Assembly (NCBI GenBank): GCA_937961295.1
Contig: CALGOK010000217.1
Span: 1 to 48,034 of the forward strand
Source: an uncultured Gemmatimonadota bacterium
GTDB taxonomy: Bacteria > Gemmatimonadota > Gemmatimonadetes > Gemmatimonadales > GWC2-71-9
Length of the DNA stretch: 48,034 nucleotides
Direction: 5' to 3'
In this document: piece by piece, positions 17,949-26,645 of the stretch
How the letters are laid out: the number at the start of each line of letters is the position of its first letter
Position numbering within the stretch: the first letter of the stretch is position 1
The notes under the pieces: model-generated
Seen by the model: only the letters and a program-made list of their open reading frames with translations
Database searches by the model: none
Told to the model about the DNA's origin: nothing
Position numbers and translations under genes: made by a program

Positions 17949-18923
17949 ATGCGAACCTGGGCGATCGTGATGGCGGGATGCCTCGTGGCGGCCGGTGCCC
18001 TGGCGGGCTGCAGTGCGCGCCGCGCCCCGTCGGTCGATGCCGGAGTGCTGGCCGCGGGCGACCACGAATTCACGATCCGGCACGGCGGCCGGCAGCGCCG
18101 TTACCTGGTGCACGTCCCGGGTGGCGGGACGGCGCCGCACGCGGTGATGCTCGCACTGCACGGCGGTGGCGGCAGCGGGCAGCAATTCAAGGACGACAAC
18201 GGACTCGACGCGGTCGCCGACCGGCACGGGTTCGTGGCAGTGCACCCTGACGGCACCGGTCCGCTGCGCGAGCGGCTGCTCACGTGGAACGCCGGCACGG
18301 ACTGCTGCGGCTTCGCGCGGGACCGCAACATCGACGACGTCGGGTTCCTCGTCGCGGTCCTCGAGGATCTCGCGGCGCGCACGCCGATCGATCGCGCGCG
18401 GGTGTACGTCACCGGCCATTCCAACGGCGCGATGATGGCGTATCGCCTCGCCGCGGAGCGGGCCGACCTGGTGGCCGCGGTCGTTCCGGTGGCCGGCGCG
18501 ATGATCGTGGACCGCTTCGAGCCGTCCCGACCGGTGCCCGTGCTGCACATTCACAGCGTCGACGATCCGCGCGCGCTCTACGACGGAGGACTCGGCCCGC
18601 CATTTCCAGGCACCGACAATCGGGTGATGCACCGGCCCGTCATGGCCGGGATCGCTGCGTGGGCGTCGCACAACGCCTGCGCCGGCGACCCGGTCGCCGG
18701 CGAGGTGGTGGCGGGGAGCGGTGCCGACCGCGGCCAGACGCTCGTTCGCCTGACATGGCCTGGGTGCCGGGCCGACGTGGAGCACCTGCGGCTCACCGGC
18801 GTGGGGCATGGCTGGCCCGGCGCGGCGGTTGCCGCCGCCATGCGGCGGCTCATCGGGCCAGGGACCACCATGATCAATGCGGGCGAGGCGGCGTGGCAGT
18901 TCGCGTCGCAACACGCACACTGA
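17949..18923 (+). CDS. LpqC-like esterase/polyhydroxybutyrate-depolymerase family lipoprotein
   Basis: A 324-aa alpha/beta hydrolase of the Esterase_PHB (LpqC) group. The N-terminal signal peptide ends in the lipobox ALAGC. The oxyanion region is ALHGGGGSGQQF, the nucleophile elbow is GHSNGAMMA, the acid is probably in HIHSVDDPRA, and the His is in GVGHGWPG. Several paired Cys (DCC and WPGC/NAC) suggest disulfides. It should cleave ester bonds of polymers or feruloyl-like substrates outside the inner membrane. I chose ATG 17949, 5 nt after GAGGGG; ATG 17928 in frame is possible. It begins a plus-strand run that continues to 22778. Confidence 0.85.
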   Translation: MRTWAIVMAGCLVAAGALAGCSARRAPSVDAGVLAAGDHEFTIRHGGRQRRYLVHVPGGGTAPHAVMLALHGGGGSGQQFKDDNGLDAVADRHGFVAVHPDGTGPLRERLLTWNAGTDCCGFARDRNIDDVGFLVAVLEDLAARTPIDRARVYVTGHSNGAMMAYRLAAERADLVAAVVPVAGAMIVDRFEPSRPVPVLHIHSVDDPRALYDGGLGPPFPGTDNRVMHRPVMAGIAAWASHNACAGDPVAGEVVAGSGADRGQTLVRLTWPGCRADVEHLRLTGVGHGWPGAAVAAAMRRLIGPGTTMINAGEAAWQFASQHAH

Positions 18924-18936
18924 GGAGCGGCGGACC

Positions 18937-19572
18937 ATGGCGTTCATCGTCCCGGAGGAGGTGGAGGCCTACGCCTCGGCGCACACCCGCGGCGAGAGTC
19001 ATTTGCTGCTCGACCTCGCAGGGCGCACCCGCGCGCAGATGGAGCTGCCGCAGATGCTGACGGGCCGGCTTGAGGGGCGGTTCCTCAAGCTCCTGGTGCA
19101 GCTGGCACGACCGCGCCTCGCCGTGGAGGTGGGCACCTTCAGTGGCTACGGGTCGTTGTCGATTGCCGAGGGACTCGTCGACGGGGCACGGCTGGTGACC
19201 TGCGAGATCGATCCTGCGGCGGCGGTGATGGCGCGCGAGGCGTTCGCGGCCTCGCCGGTCGGCTCGCGCATCGACCTGCGGATGGGACCGGCCATCGAGA
19301 CCATCCGGTCGCTCGAGGAGCCGGTGGGGTTCTCGTTCATCGATGCCGACAAGGTCGGCTATCCGGAGTACTACGAGGCGCTGCTCGAGCGCACCGTCCC
19401 GGGCGGGCTGCTGGTGCTCGACAACATGCTCTGGTCGGGGCGCGTGCTCGACCCGCCCGATGCGGAGACCCGCGTCCTCGCGGAGCTCAACGCCCGGATC
19501 GCCGCCGACGAGCGGGTGGAGAACGTCCTGCTCACCGTCCGGGACGGGATCCAGCTGGTCCGCAAGCGCTGA
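18937..19572 (+). CDS. SAM-dependent O-methyltransferase, family 3 (caffeoyl-CoA type)
   Basis: A 211-aa methyltransferase. The SAM-binding motif I is AVEVGTFSGYGSLSIA, followed by TCEIDPAAAVMA (motif II) and FSFIDADKVGYPEYYEALL, the metal-binding IDADK/Y block of caffeoyl-CoA and catechol-type O-methyltransferases, then GGLLVLDNMLWSGRV with the DN metal ligands. All hallmark residues are present. The substrate in bacteria is usually unknown. ATG 18937 has GAGGAGCGG upstream, and only 13 bp separate it from the esterase gene. Confidence 0.92.
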   Translation: MAFIVPEEVEAYASAHTRGESHLLLDLAGRTRAQMELPQMLTGRLEGRFLKLLVQLARPRLAVEVGTFSGYGSLSIAEGLVDGARLVTCEIDPAAAVMAREAFAASPVGSRIDLRMGPAIETIRSLEEPVGFSFIDADKVGYPEYYEALLERTVPGGLLVLDNMLWSGRVLDPPDAETRVLAELNARIAADERVENVLLTVRDGIQLVRKR

Positions 19573-19618
19573 CGCGGATCTGGCGCAATCCCCGGATCGG
19601 CGGCAAACTTGGCACGGC

Positions 19619-20143
19619 ATGCAGATGACGATTCGTCGCGCCACGGCCTCCGATGCCGTCGCCCTCGCGGCGTTCGCGGAGCACTGCTTCCGCGACGCGT
19701 TCGGTGGGGTGAACACCGCCGAGAACATGAACGCCTACATCGCGACGGCATACTCGCCGGCGATCCAGTCGGCGGAGCTTGCCGACGCGTCGATCCGCAC
19801 CCTGGTGGCCACCGATCCCGAGGGCGGGCTCGCAGCGTACGCCCAGTTGCGGATGCGCGACGACGCGCCGCCGGCAGTCGGCGACGCGACGATCGAGCTG
19901 TGGCGCTTCTACGTCGACCGCCCCCACCACGGCCACGGGCTTGCCCAGCAGCTCATGGAGGCGGTGCTCGACACCGCGGCGGCCCTGGACCGCCGCGCAC
20001 TCTGGCTCGCGGTGTGGGACCAGAACCGCCGCGGGCGCGCGTTCTACCACAAGCTCGGATTCGTCGAGGTCGGGACCCAGGCGTTCACGCTTGGCGACGA
20101 CGTGCAGACTGACGTGGTGATGGTGCTCGAGTTCGACGACTGA
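19619..20143 (+). CDS. GNAT family N-acetyltransferase (PaiA-like)
   Basis: A 174-aa acetyltransferase. The N-terminus MQMTIRRATASDAVALAAFAEHCFRDAF and the stretch NMNAYIATAYSPAIQSAEL resemble the polyamine-acetyltransferase PaiA group. Motif A is visible as ELWRFYVDRPHHGHGLAQQLM, and the C-terminal WDQNRRGRAFYHKLGFVEVG is the usual motif B. The glycine pattern H-G-H-G-L-A is slightly divergent from Q/R-x-x-G-x-G/A. ATG 19619 (or 19625) starts the domain. The substrate is unknown. Confidence 0.85.
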   Translation: MQMTIRRATASDAVALAAFAEHCFRDAFGGVNTAENMNAYIATAYSPAIQSAELADASIRTLVATDPEGGLAAYAQLRMRDDAPPAVGDATIELWRFYVDRPHHGHGLAQQLMEAVLDTAAALDRRALWLAVWDQNRRGRAFYHKLGFVEVGTQAFTLGDDVQTDVVMVLEFDD

Positions 20144-20162
20144 CCCCCAGGTCGAGGTTGCC

Positions 20163-20681
20163 ATGATTCCTGCCTCGCTGCTCGCCGCGGCCACGCTGGC
20201 CACCGCCGCGCCGCCCCCCCTGGCGTTCCCCACGTTCATGCTGGTCCGGGGCGGCGGGCTCGCCGAGCCGGTGCTGCTCTACCACCACGGCGTGTGGACG
20301 AAGTTGATGCACCTCGGCGGCGACACCACCCGACCGGCGGTGCCCGTGGCGATGGTCGACAGCTCGCCGATCGCGACGATCTATTCCGACATGAGCCAAC
20401 GCAGCCGGATCCCGCCGGACGAGCACGCGGGATCGGTTCGTGCCTACGAGGTGGCCGAGTTCTGGGCAATGGGTGCCGACGAGCACCATCGCCCTCGCCA
20501 TCCGCTCCGCTGGGAATCGGCCACCGACTACGCCATGCTCCACGTCCGCCGCGGCGCGAGTCCGATCTACGTGCGGACCGGTGGTGTCATGCAGCCGCGC
20601 GGCAGCGGCGGGCTGCTCGGCGACCGCGCCGTGGCGGTCCTGGAGAAGTGGGGCATCCCCATGCACGAGGAACGACCCTGA
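20163..20681 (+). CDS. Hypothetical protein
   Basis: A 172-aa protein that I do not assign to any family. It begins with a hydrophobic Ala/Pro-rich stretch that could be a signal peptide (MIPASLLAAATLATAAPPP). The body contains FMLVRGGGLAEPVLLYHHGVW and AYEVAEFWAMGADEHHRPRHP, with several His in clusters. It lies 19 bp after the GNAT gene and its stop overlaps the ATG of the DinB gene (TGATG), so it is expressed with them. Codon position bias matches its neighbours. Confidence 0.55.
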   Translation: MIPASLLAAATLATAAPPPLAFPTFMLVRGGGLAEPVLLYHHGVWTKLMHLGGDTTRPAVPVAMVDSSPIATIYSDMSQRSRIPPDEHAGSVRAYEVAEFWAMGADEHHRPRHPLRWESATDYAMLHVRRGASPIYVRTGGVMQPRGSGGLLGDRAVAVLEKWGIPMHEERP

Positions 20682-21148
20682 TGGCCAACGAGTCGCTTGT
20701 CACGCCGTTCCGGTTCGGCTTCATGTCGCTCGAGCGCAACCTCGAGGGGTTCACCGAGGAGGAGGCGCTGCGGCGCCCCGAGCCGGGCGGCAACTGCGCC
20801 AACTGGCTGGTGGGCCACCTGCTCGCGTATCGGGACCGCACCCACCAGCTGCTTGGGCTCGCGCCGGCGTGGCCGGAGCGGTTCGGCGATCCCGCTGCCT
20901 ACAAGCGGGGCGGCGACGGTGCAGTGGCCGCGCCGGTGCCACTCGCCGACCTCGTCGCTGCGCTGCGCACGTCGCAGGAGGCGGTGATCCCGGCGCTCGA
21001 GGCGGTCAGTTCGGCGCGGCTCGCCGAGGAGGCCTCGAACAACCAGACCGTCGCAGGGCAGCTCGGGTTCCTCGCCTTCCACGAGGGATACCATTCGGGA
21101 CAGGTGGGACTGCTGCGCCGGGTGTTCGGCAAGCCGGGAGCGATCTGA
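20681..21148 (+). CDS. DinB-fold (YfiT/DUF664-like) protein
   Basis: A 155-aa four-helix protein. The likely metal-binding His are in NWLVGHLLAYRDRTH near residue 45 and FHEGYHSGQVGLLRR near the C-terminus, the H-x3-H spacing typical of the DinB/YfiT superfamily. Bacterial members include thiol-dependent transferases using bacillithiol or mycothiol, but most have no known function. ATG 20681 overlaps the previous stop, and the M1 peptidase gene begins 1 bp after its stop. Confidence 0.85.
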   Translation: MANESLVTPFRFGFMSLERNLEGFTEEEALRRPEPGGNCANWLVGHLLAYRDRTHQLLGLAPAWPERFGDPAAYKRGGDGAVAAPVPLADLVAALRTSQEAVIPALEAVSSARLAEEASNNQTVAGQLGFLAFHEGYHSGQVGLLRRVFGKPGAI

Positions 21149-21149
21149 C

Positions 21150-22778
21150 ATGGTGACTCGCACGCTGGCCCTCGCCGCCCTGGTTGCCGTTCCGTCGCTC
21201 GCCGCCCAGGAGGCGTTCACCCGGGCCGACACGCTGCGCGGGTCATGGGACACCCCCGGCCGCAGCTGGTGGGACGTGACCCACTACGACCTCGCAGTGC
21301 GAGTGCAGCCCGCGGACAGTAGCATCGCCGGGCGCAATGTCATCACCTATCGCGTGCTCGCGCCGGGGACGGAGCTGCAGGTCGACCTGATGGCGCCGCT
21401 CGTGATCGACAGCGTGGTGCAGGACGGCCGGCGCCTGACGGTGCGGCGGGAGGGGAGCGCTCACTTCGCCGCGGTCGGACCGCAGCGACCGGGGGATGTT
21501 CGTTCGGTGACGGTGTGGTACCATGGCCGTCCCAAGGTGGCGCCGCGGCCGCCGTGGGACGGCGGGATCAGCTGGCGCACCGATTCCCTCGGCCGGCCCT
21601 GGATCGTCACCACAGACCAAGGCGTGGGGGCCTCGATCTGGTGGCCCAACAAGGACACCCAGGCCGACGAGCCCGACTCGCAGCTGGTGGCGATCACCGT
21701 CCCGGAACCACTGCAGCACGTCGGGGCCGGTCGGCTGGTGTCGCGCGTGGCGAATGCCGACGGCACTATCACATGGACCTGGCGGGTGCAGAACCCGATC
21801 AACAACTACGCCATCGCCCTGTCGGTGGGGAACTTCGCCCACTGGTCGGAGACGTATCCCGGCGAGTCGGGGATGCTCACGCTCGATTACTACCCGCTCG
21901 ACTACAACCTGGAACAGGCGCGGGTGACGTTCCTGCAGGTGCGGACCACCATGCAGTGCTTCGAGCACTGGTTCGGGCCCTACCCGTTCTACGCCGACGG
22001 TTTCAAGCTGATCGAGGTGCCGTACAACGGCATGGAGCACCAGGGTGCGGTGACGTACGGCAACGGCTACGCCAACGGCTATCGCGGACGCGACGGGTCG
22101 GGAACCGGGTTGGGCATGCTGTGGGACTTCATCATCGTGCACGAAATGGCGCACGAGTGGTGGGGCAACAACCTCACCACCCGTGACCTTGCCGACATGT
22201 GGGTGCACGAGTCGTTCGGAAACTACGCCGAGGCGCTCTACACCGAGTGCCTGTTCGGGAAGGAGGCCGGGGCGCAGTACGCGATCGGGACGCGGCGCGG
22301 CATCCGCAACGAGCGGCCGGTGGTGCCGCCGCACCGCGGCGTGAACGCCCAGGGATCGGGCGACATGTATCCCAAGGGCGGCAACATGCTGCACACCATC
22401 CGCCAGGTGGTGGCCGACGACGCCAGGTGGCGACGGATCCTGCGCGGGCTGCAGCGCGACTTCCGCCACCAGCTGGTCGACGGCGCGCAGGTGCAGGCCT
22501 ACATCAGCGGCGTGGCGGGGATCGACCTGTCGAAGGTGTTCGAGCAGTACCTCACCACCGTGGACATCCCGGTGCTGGAGTACCGGTGGAGCGGCGGGCG
22601 GCTCGAGTACCGCTGGACCGGCGTGGTCGCGGGTTTCGACATGCCGGTGGACGTGGTGCTGGGCGACGCGGCGGTGCGGCTGCTCCCGACTCCGGAGTGG
22701 CAGGCGATCGCCACGACGGCCACGGCGCTCGTGGTCGATCCGGACTACTACGTCACGGCGCGCGAGGTCGGGCGCTAG
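21150..22778 (+). CDS. M1 family aminopeptidase, secreted
   Basis: A 542-aa zinc peptidase with a signal peptide ending SLAAQ. The zinc motif is HEMAHEWWGNNLTTRDLADMWVHESFGNY in parts: HEMAH plus the E of VHESF about 18 residues later. PYNGMEHQGAVTYG stands for the exopeptidase GAMEN motif. The N-terminal beta domain and the catalytic domain are present, but the long C-terminal helical domain of classical M1 enzymes is absent, as in the short bacterial subgroup. It ends the 17949-22778 run. Its stop TAG shares the tetranucleotide CTAG with the stop of the convergent SGNH gene. Confidence 0.92.
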   Translation: MVTRTLALAALVAVPSLAAQEAFTRADTLRGSWDTPGRSWWDVTHYDLAVRVQPADSSIAGRNVITYRVLAPGTELQVDLMAPLVIDSVVQDGRRLTVRREGSAHFAAVGPQRPGDVRSVTVWYHGRPKVAPRPPWDGGISWRTDSLGRPWIVTTDQGVGASIWWPNKDTQADEPDSQLVAITVPEPLQHVGAGRLVSRVANADGTITWTWRVQNPINNYAIALSVGNFAHWSETYPGESGMLTLDYYPLDYNLEQARVTFLQVRTTMQCFEHWFGPYPFYADGFKLIEVPYNGMEHQGAVTYGNGYANGYRGRDGSGTGLGMLWDFIIVHEMAHEWWGNNLTTRDLADMWVHESFGNYAEALYTECLFGKEAGAQYAIGTRRGIRNERPVVPPHRGVNAQGSGDMYPKGGNMLHTIRQVVADDARWRRILRGLQRDFRHQLVDGAQVQAYISGVAGIDLSKVFEQYLTTVDIPVLEYRWSGGRLEYRWTGVVAGFDMPVDVVLGDAAVRLLPTPEWQAIATTATALVVDPDYYVTAREVGR

Positions 22779-23695
22779 CGCCGATACCAGCCGTGCTCGC
22801 GCAGCCGGTCGTGGGTGAGTCGCGCGATCTTGAGGCGACCGGCATCGCTGGGATGCACGCCATCGTCCACGTAGTCGCCGCGCTGGTAGCAGATCCCGCC
22901 GCCGTTGCCCGGCGTGCCGCCGCCGCACGCCGGCGCCCAGAGGTAGGCCCCCCAGGCATGGCGCACGCCGTCGACTTCGCGATGGTCGGCGAGCCAGCTG
23001 TTGAGGGCGTGCCCTTCCTCGTACGAGAGCGGCTCGCCGCGGTCGCTCCGCCCGCTGAACCCGCCGTAGCTGCGCGACGACGTGTAGACCGCCTGCACCG
23101 CGGGGAACTTGCCGCGGACGCGCGCGGCGAAGGCATCGAGGTATCCCAGGAAGTCGAAGTAGTCGCTGTCGGTGTGCGGGTAGAGGAGCAGCGGCACGCC
23201 ACCCGTTCCGAGCCCGAACTGGGTCGCGGCCTTGTGGTGGAGCACCCGCACCTGGTCGAGTCGCACGCCGGCCTGCGGCAACCGGCGCGTCACGCAGTCG
23301 CCCCAGAGGGCGGCGTCGAACGCCGGGTCGATCCACTTCTCGATCGCGTGGCCGCCCACCGCGCAGTTGACGATCCGGACCGCCGGGTTCACCTCGCCCG
23401 ACCACGCGCCCGCCACCTGCTGGATCCAGGCGTTGCACTCCTGGTTGCCGTTGCTCATGCCGACGCACACCACGCCGATCACGCCGTCGACGGCGGTGAC
23501 GACGGGCTCGCCGGTGTCCACCAGCTGCAACCGGAGCCCCTTGTAGGTCGCCGGCCCGCCGGTGCCGTCAATCGGGAACGGCACCGAGGTGTCCTCGGGC
23601 GCGATCGGGGGTTCGACCGGTCCTTCGCCGCAGGCCAGCGCGGCGAACGCCAGGAGCCACGCCAGGTGGGGCAGGGATTGTTGCTTTGCCAGCAT
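22775..23695 (-). CDS. SGNH-hydrolase-like lipoprotein
   Basis: A 306-aa lipoprotein with lipobox ALAC near residue 22 and a Pro/Glu-rich linker. SGNH-like blocks are GVVCVGMSNGNQE (block I, nucleophile Ser in GMSN), NCAVGGH (block II with Gly) and DGVHPSDAGR (block V with Asp and His). GMSN instead of GDSL marks a divergent branch. The block III Asn is not clear. It may be a carbohydrate or lipid esterase at the envelope. ATG 23695 opens with a charged N-terminus. It converges on the M1 gene with a 4-bp stop overlap. Confidence 0.7.
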   Translation of the reverse strand: MLAKQQSLPHLAWLLAFAALACGEGPVEPPIAPEDTSVPFPIDGTGGPATYKGLRLQLVDTGEPVVTAVDGVIGVVCVGMSNGNQECNAWIQQVAGAWSGEVNPAVRIVNCAVGGHAIEKWIDPAFDAALWGDCVTRRLPQAGVRLDQVRVLHHKAATQFGLGTGGVPLLLYPHTDSDYFDFLGYLDAFAARVRGKFPAVQAVYTSSRSYGGFSGRSDRGEPLSYEEGHALNSWLADHREVDGVRHAWGAYLWAPACGGGTPGNGGGICYQRGDYVDDGVHPSDAGRLKIARLTHDRLREHGWYRR

Positions 23696-23789
23696 ATCAC
23701 CGCCATGAACGGGTCACTTCGGCAGACGCGCGGCGGGCCGCGGAGTTAAGGGTTGCCGGGCCCGCAGGCACGATCGCGGCGGCCGCGGG

Positions 23790-23795
23790 TATATC
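23790..23795 (+). promoter_or_regulatory. Putative -10 box for the 23823-27557 genes
   Basis: TATATC at 23790-23795 in a GC-rich 127-bp divergent intergenic region, 27 bp before ATG 23823, which also has GGAG upstream. No convincing -35 was found. The spacing fits a short leader carrying the ribosome binding site. Confidence 0.4.
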
Positions 23796-23822
23796 GTCCG
23801 ACGTCCCCTGTGCGGAGTGTCC

Positions 23823-24128
23823 ATGCCCGCTGGAAGTGTCATCTACGAGATTCATGCGGTGGTGCGCGCCGACCTCTGCGAGGCGTGGGAGGAGTACATG
23901 CGCTCGCAGCACGTGGCCGAGGTGGTCGCAGCCGGCGGATTCACCGGCGCCACGCTGGAGCGCGGGATCGCCGGGCAGTATCGCGTCCGCTACCTGGCCC
24001 CCGATCGCGGGCGGCTCGACACCTACCGCCGCGACGCGGCGCCAGCGCTCCGCGACGATGCGCTGGCCCGGTTTCCCGAGGGGGTCGAGCTCGCGCGCGA
24101 GGTGTGGGACGTGGTCGCGGACTGGTGA
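23823..24128 (+). CDS. DUF4286 family protein
   Basis: A 101-aa protein of the DUF4286 type (ferredoxin-like, dimeric alpha/beta-barrel fold). It shows SVIYEIHAVVRADLCEAWEEYM, QHVAEVVAAGGFTGATLER, QYRVRYLAPDRGRLDTYRRDAAPALRDDAL. The family has no known function. ATG 23823 follows GGAG; a GTG at 23817 is the alternative. It is the first gene after the TATATC box. Confidence 0.8.
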   Translation: MPAGSVIYEIHAVVRADLCEAWEEYMRSQHVAEVVAAGGFTGATLERGIAGQYRVRYLAPDRGRLDTYRRDAAPALRDDALARFPEGVELAREVWDVVADW

Positions 24129-24199
24129 GCACGCGCCGGGGGTGGCGCACCGCCCCGACCGGGTCGATGATTGAGGTCCACCCACCACAGGTCCCCGGC

Positions 24200-25795
24200 A
24201 TGCGCACCACCCGTCGCGACTTCCTCGGCGTCACCACCGTCGGCCTGGCCGGGCTGATGCGCGCGCCCTTCGTTCCCGCCCGCCGCGATCATGACATCGT
24301 GATTCGGGGCGGCTGGCTGCACGACGGCACCGGCGCGCGCGCCACCATCGGCGACCTCGCGATCGACGGCGACCGGATCGTGGCGATGGGGCCCCGGATC
24401 ACCTCGCGCGGCACGCTGGAGCTCGATGCCCGCGGGCTGGCCGTGGCACCGGGGTTCGTGGACATCCACTCGCACGGCGACGGCTCGCTGCGGCAGGACC
24501 CGCGCGCGGAGTCGTGCGTGCGCCAGGGGATCACGACGATCGTGGCGGGAGCCGACGGCGGATCGCGCGACGACCTCGACGGCTACTTCCGCTCGATCGA
24601 CGACCTGCGTCCCGGCGTGAACGTCGCCTCGATGATCGGGCTCGGCACGGTGCGCGGGGCGGTGGTGGGCACCGCCAACCGCGAGGCGACCGCGGCGGAG
24701 ATTGCCCGCATGACGGCGATGGTGGACTCGGCGCTCGCCGCCGGGGCGTGCGGCGCGTCGTCCGGGCTGGAGTACACCCCCGGTGGATTCGCCCGCCCCG
24801 ACGAGCTGGCGCAGGTGTGCCGTCCCCTGGCCGGGCGCGGCCTGCCGTACGCGACCCACATGCGCAACGAGGACGACCGGGTGCTCGAGGCGATCGACGA
24901 GTCGATCGCGATCGCGCGCGGCGCGGGGTGCCCGCTCCACATCTCTCACCTCAAGATGCAGGGCCCCCGCAACTGGCCCCGGCTCGACGATGCATTCGCG
25001 CGCATCGAGGCCGCCAATCGTGCCGGGATCGACACCACCTTCGACCGCTACCCGTACGTGGCCTACGCCACCTCGCTCACGTCGCTGTTCCCGATCTGGA
25101 GCCGCGAGCGCGGGATCCCCGGGTTGATGCAGCTGGTGGACTCGCCCGACAGCGGCGCCAGGGTGCGCCGCGAGGTGGACGCCAAGGTTGCGCTGATCGG
25201 TGGATGGGACAACGTGCAGGTCACCAGCGTGCGCGACTCGGCCGACCGCGCGGTGGAGGGGAAGCGCATCGGCAGCCACGCCGCCGCCCGCGGTGAGGAT
25301 CCGTACCGCTTCACGGTGGAGCTGCTCCGTCGCAACGGCAGCGTGGGGATGGTGGGGTTCGCGATGAGCGAGGAGAACCTCGACCGGATCTTCGCGCACC
25401 CGCTCTCGATGGTCTGCACCGACGGCGGCGCGTTCGCCGTCGACGGGCCGACCCGGCAGGGGTCGCCGCATCCGCGGGGCATCGGCTCCTTCCCCCGGGT
25501 GCTGGGCCGCTACGTGCGCGAGCGCGGCGCGCTGCCGTTGGAGCAGGCGGTGCACAAGATGTCAGGATACCCTGCGGCGCGCTGCCACCTGCCCCTGCGG
25601 GGCCTACTGGCGGCGGGATTCATGGCCGACGTGGTGGTGTTCAACCCGAGCACGGTGGCCGATCGCGCCACCTTCGAGGATCCGTTCCAGTATGCCGAGG
25701 GGATCCGGACCGTGATCGTCAACGGCGCGCTGGCGCTGCACGAGGGCCAGCGGGGCGAGGGGAGCGGGCGCGCGGTCAGGGCCACGGCGCCATGA
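24200..25795 (+). CDS. N-acyl-D-amino-acid deacylase (D-aminoacylase) family amidohydrolase, Tat-exported
   Basis: A 531-aa amidohydrolase. It starts MRTTRRDFLGVTT, a twin-arginine signal, then DIVIRGGWLHDGTGARATIGDLAIDGDRIVAMG, PGFVDIHSHGD (metal HxH), SSGLEYTPGGFA, ATHMRNEDDRVLEAI, HISHLKMQG and VCTDGGAF (Asp). These are the D-aminoacylase blocks. The expected Cys ligand is not obvious: SSGLEY aligns with the glutamate variant. It should hydrolyse N-acylated D-amino acids or related amides in the periplasm. ATG 24200 was chosen because it places the Tat motif at the N-terminus; ATG 24167 is in frame. The stop overlaps the next ATG (ATGA). Confidence 0.88.
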   Translation: MRTTRRDFLGVTTVGLAGLMRAPFVPARRDHDIVIRGGWLHDGTGARATIGDLAIDGDRIVAMGPRITSRGTLELDARGLAVAPGFVDIHSHGDGSLRQDPRAESCVRQGITTIVAGADGGSRDDLDGYFRSIDDLRPGVNVASMIGLGTVRGAVVGTANREATAAEIARMTAMVDSALAAGACGASSGLEYTPGGFARPDELAQVCRPLAGRGLPYATHMRNEDDRVLEAIDESIAIARGAGCPLHISHLKMQGPRNWPRLDDAFARIEAANRAGIDTTFDRYPYVAYATSLTSLFPIWSRERGIPGLMQLVDSPDSGARVRREVDAKVALIGGWDNVQVTSVRDSADRAVEGKRIGSHAAARGEDPYRFTVELLRRNGSVGMVGFAMSEENLDRIFAHPLSMVCTDGGAFAVDGPTRQGSPHPRGIGSFPRVLGRYVRERGALPLEQAVHKMSGYPAARCHLPLRGLLAAGFMADVVVFNPSTVADRATFEDPFQYAEGIRTVIVNGALALHEGQRGEGSGRAVRATAP

Positions 25796-26421
25796 CACGC
25801 CCGTGGCGCGCGCTGGTGGTGCTGCTGACGCTGGCCATCCCCGTCCGGGGCTCGTCGCAGGCCGCCGCGGCCTGGGACGTGTCGGCCGGCGCCGGTCCGG
25901 ACGGGCAGCGCGTGGCGATCGCCGCGGTGCGCGACCTGTTCGGTGCCGGCGCCTCGGTGCGCGTCGCGCTGGGCGCGCGGGCGACGTGGTACCGTGGCGA
26001 CACGGTGGTGTTCGCGGTGCGCGGCGAGAGCGGCTGCGGGCCGGGGGGCATCGGCTGCGTCCCGGCGGAAGCGCGCCTCGCGCCGGCCGTGGTCGGGCTG
26101 AACCTGTTCGGCGAGGTGGCGTTGCGCGCGAGCGGCCGGGTGACGCTCGGCGCCAACCTCGACCTCGCGGGCGTGGCGGCCGGACCGTCCCGGGGCGGTT
26201 TCCGGCCCGCGCGCGGGACGCTGTTCCTGTACGGCAACCGGGATCGCGGATCGCTCAACTCGGAGTTCTTCGCCGCAGTGGCAGCGTCCGACCGGATCCA
26301 GCTTCGCGCCGGGCTCAGCCACTACGTCGTGGGGTATGAACTGGTTGCCGACGGCGGCGGCACGTCACGCTACCAGCGGTTCTTCGACGCGGCATTCGTC
26401 GCGGTTCGCATCCGACCCTGA
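25792..26421 (+). CDS. Hypothetical secreted beta-rich (outer-membrane-like) protein
   Basis: A 209-aa protein with a signal peptide ending RGSSQ and a body of alternating hydrophobic/polar strands with many Gly and aromatic residues (ASVRVALGARATWYRGDTVVF, ALRASGRVTLGANLDLAGV, RIQLRAGLSHYVVGYEL). This looks like a small outer-membrane barrel. A short Cys pair (GCGPGGIGC) lies in a loop. No family assigned. Start ATG overlaps the deacylase stop, so it is probably translationally coupled. Confidence 0.6.
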   Translation: MTRPWRALVVLLTLAIPVRGSSQAAAAWDVSAGAGPDGQRVAIAAVRDLFGAGASVRVALGARATWYRGDTVVFAVRGESGCGPGGIGCVPAEARLAPAVVGLNLFGEVALRASGRVTLGANLDLAGVAAGPSRGGFRPARGTLFLYGNRDRGSLNSEFFAAVAASDRIQLRAGLSHYVVGYELVADGGGTSRYQRFFDAAFVAVRIRP

Positions 26422-26435
26422 CCGGGAGCACTGCC

Positions 26436-26630
26436 ATGAAGCAGATCTACGTGGCCAAGAACCTGGCCGATGCGGAACTGGCGTGCGCGCAGCTGCGCGA
26501 CGCGGGATTCGACGCGGTGGTGCAGGGCGACGTGGTGGCGATCCCGAGCGGCCCGTTCCCGTCGGTGTGGGTGCCTGACGACGAGGCCGCGGCGGCGGCG
26601 GAGGCGTGGCAGCGCCTGCGCAACGCCTGA
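26436..26630 (+). CDS. DUF2007 family small protein
   Basis: A 64-aa protein, MKQIYVAKNLADAELACAQL onward, with the DUF2007 (putative signal-transducing protein) pattern: an N-terminal strand, the helix ELACAQLRDAGFDAVV, SGPFPSVWVPDDEAAAAAEAW and a short tail. The length is typical. Function is unknown. It sits 14 bp after the barrel gene and 15 bp before the DNA glycosylase gene in the same direction. Confidence 0.85.
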   Translation: MKQIYVAKNLADAELACAQLRDAGFDAVVQGDVVAIPSGPFPSVWVPDDEAAAAAEAWQRLRNA

Positions 26631-26645
26631 TCGCCGCCGACCGCC

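Noticed and set aside
21243..23468. A 741-codon minus-strand open frame opposite the M1 gene and in another frame of the SGNH gene
   Set aside because: Compositional shadow; the two real genes on either strand account for the coding signal.
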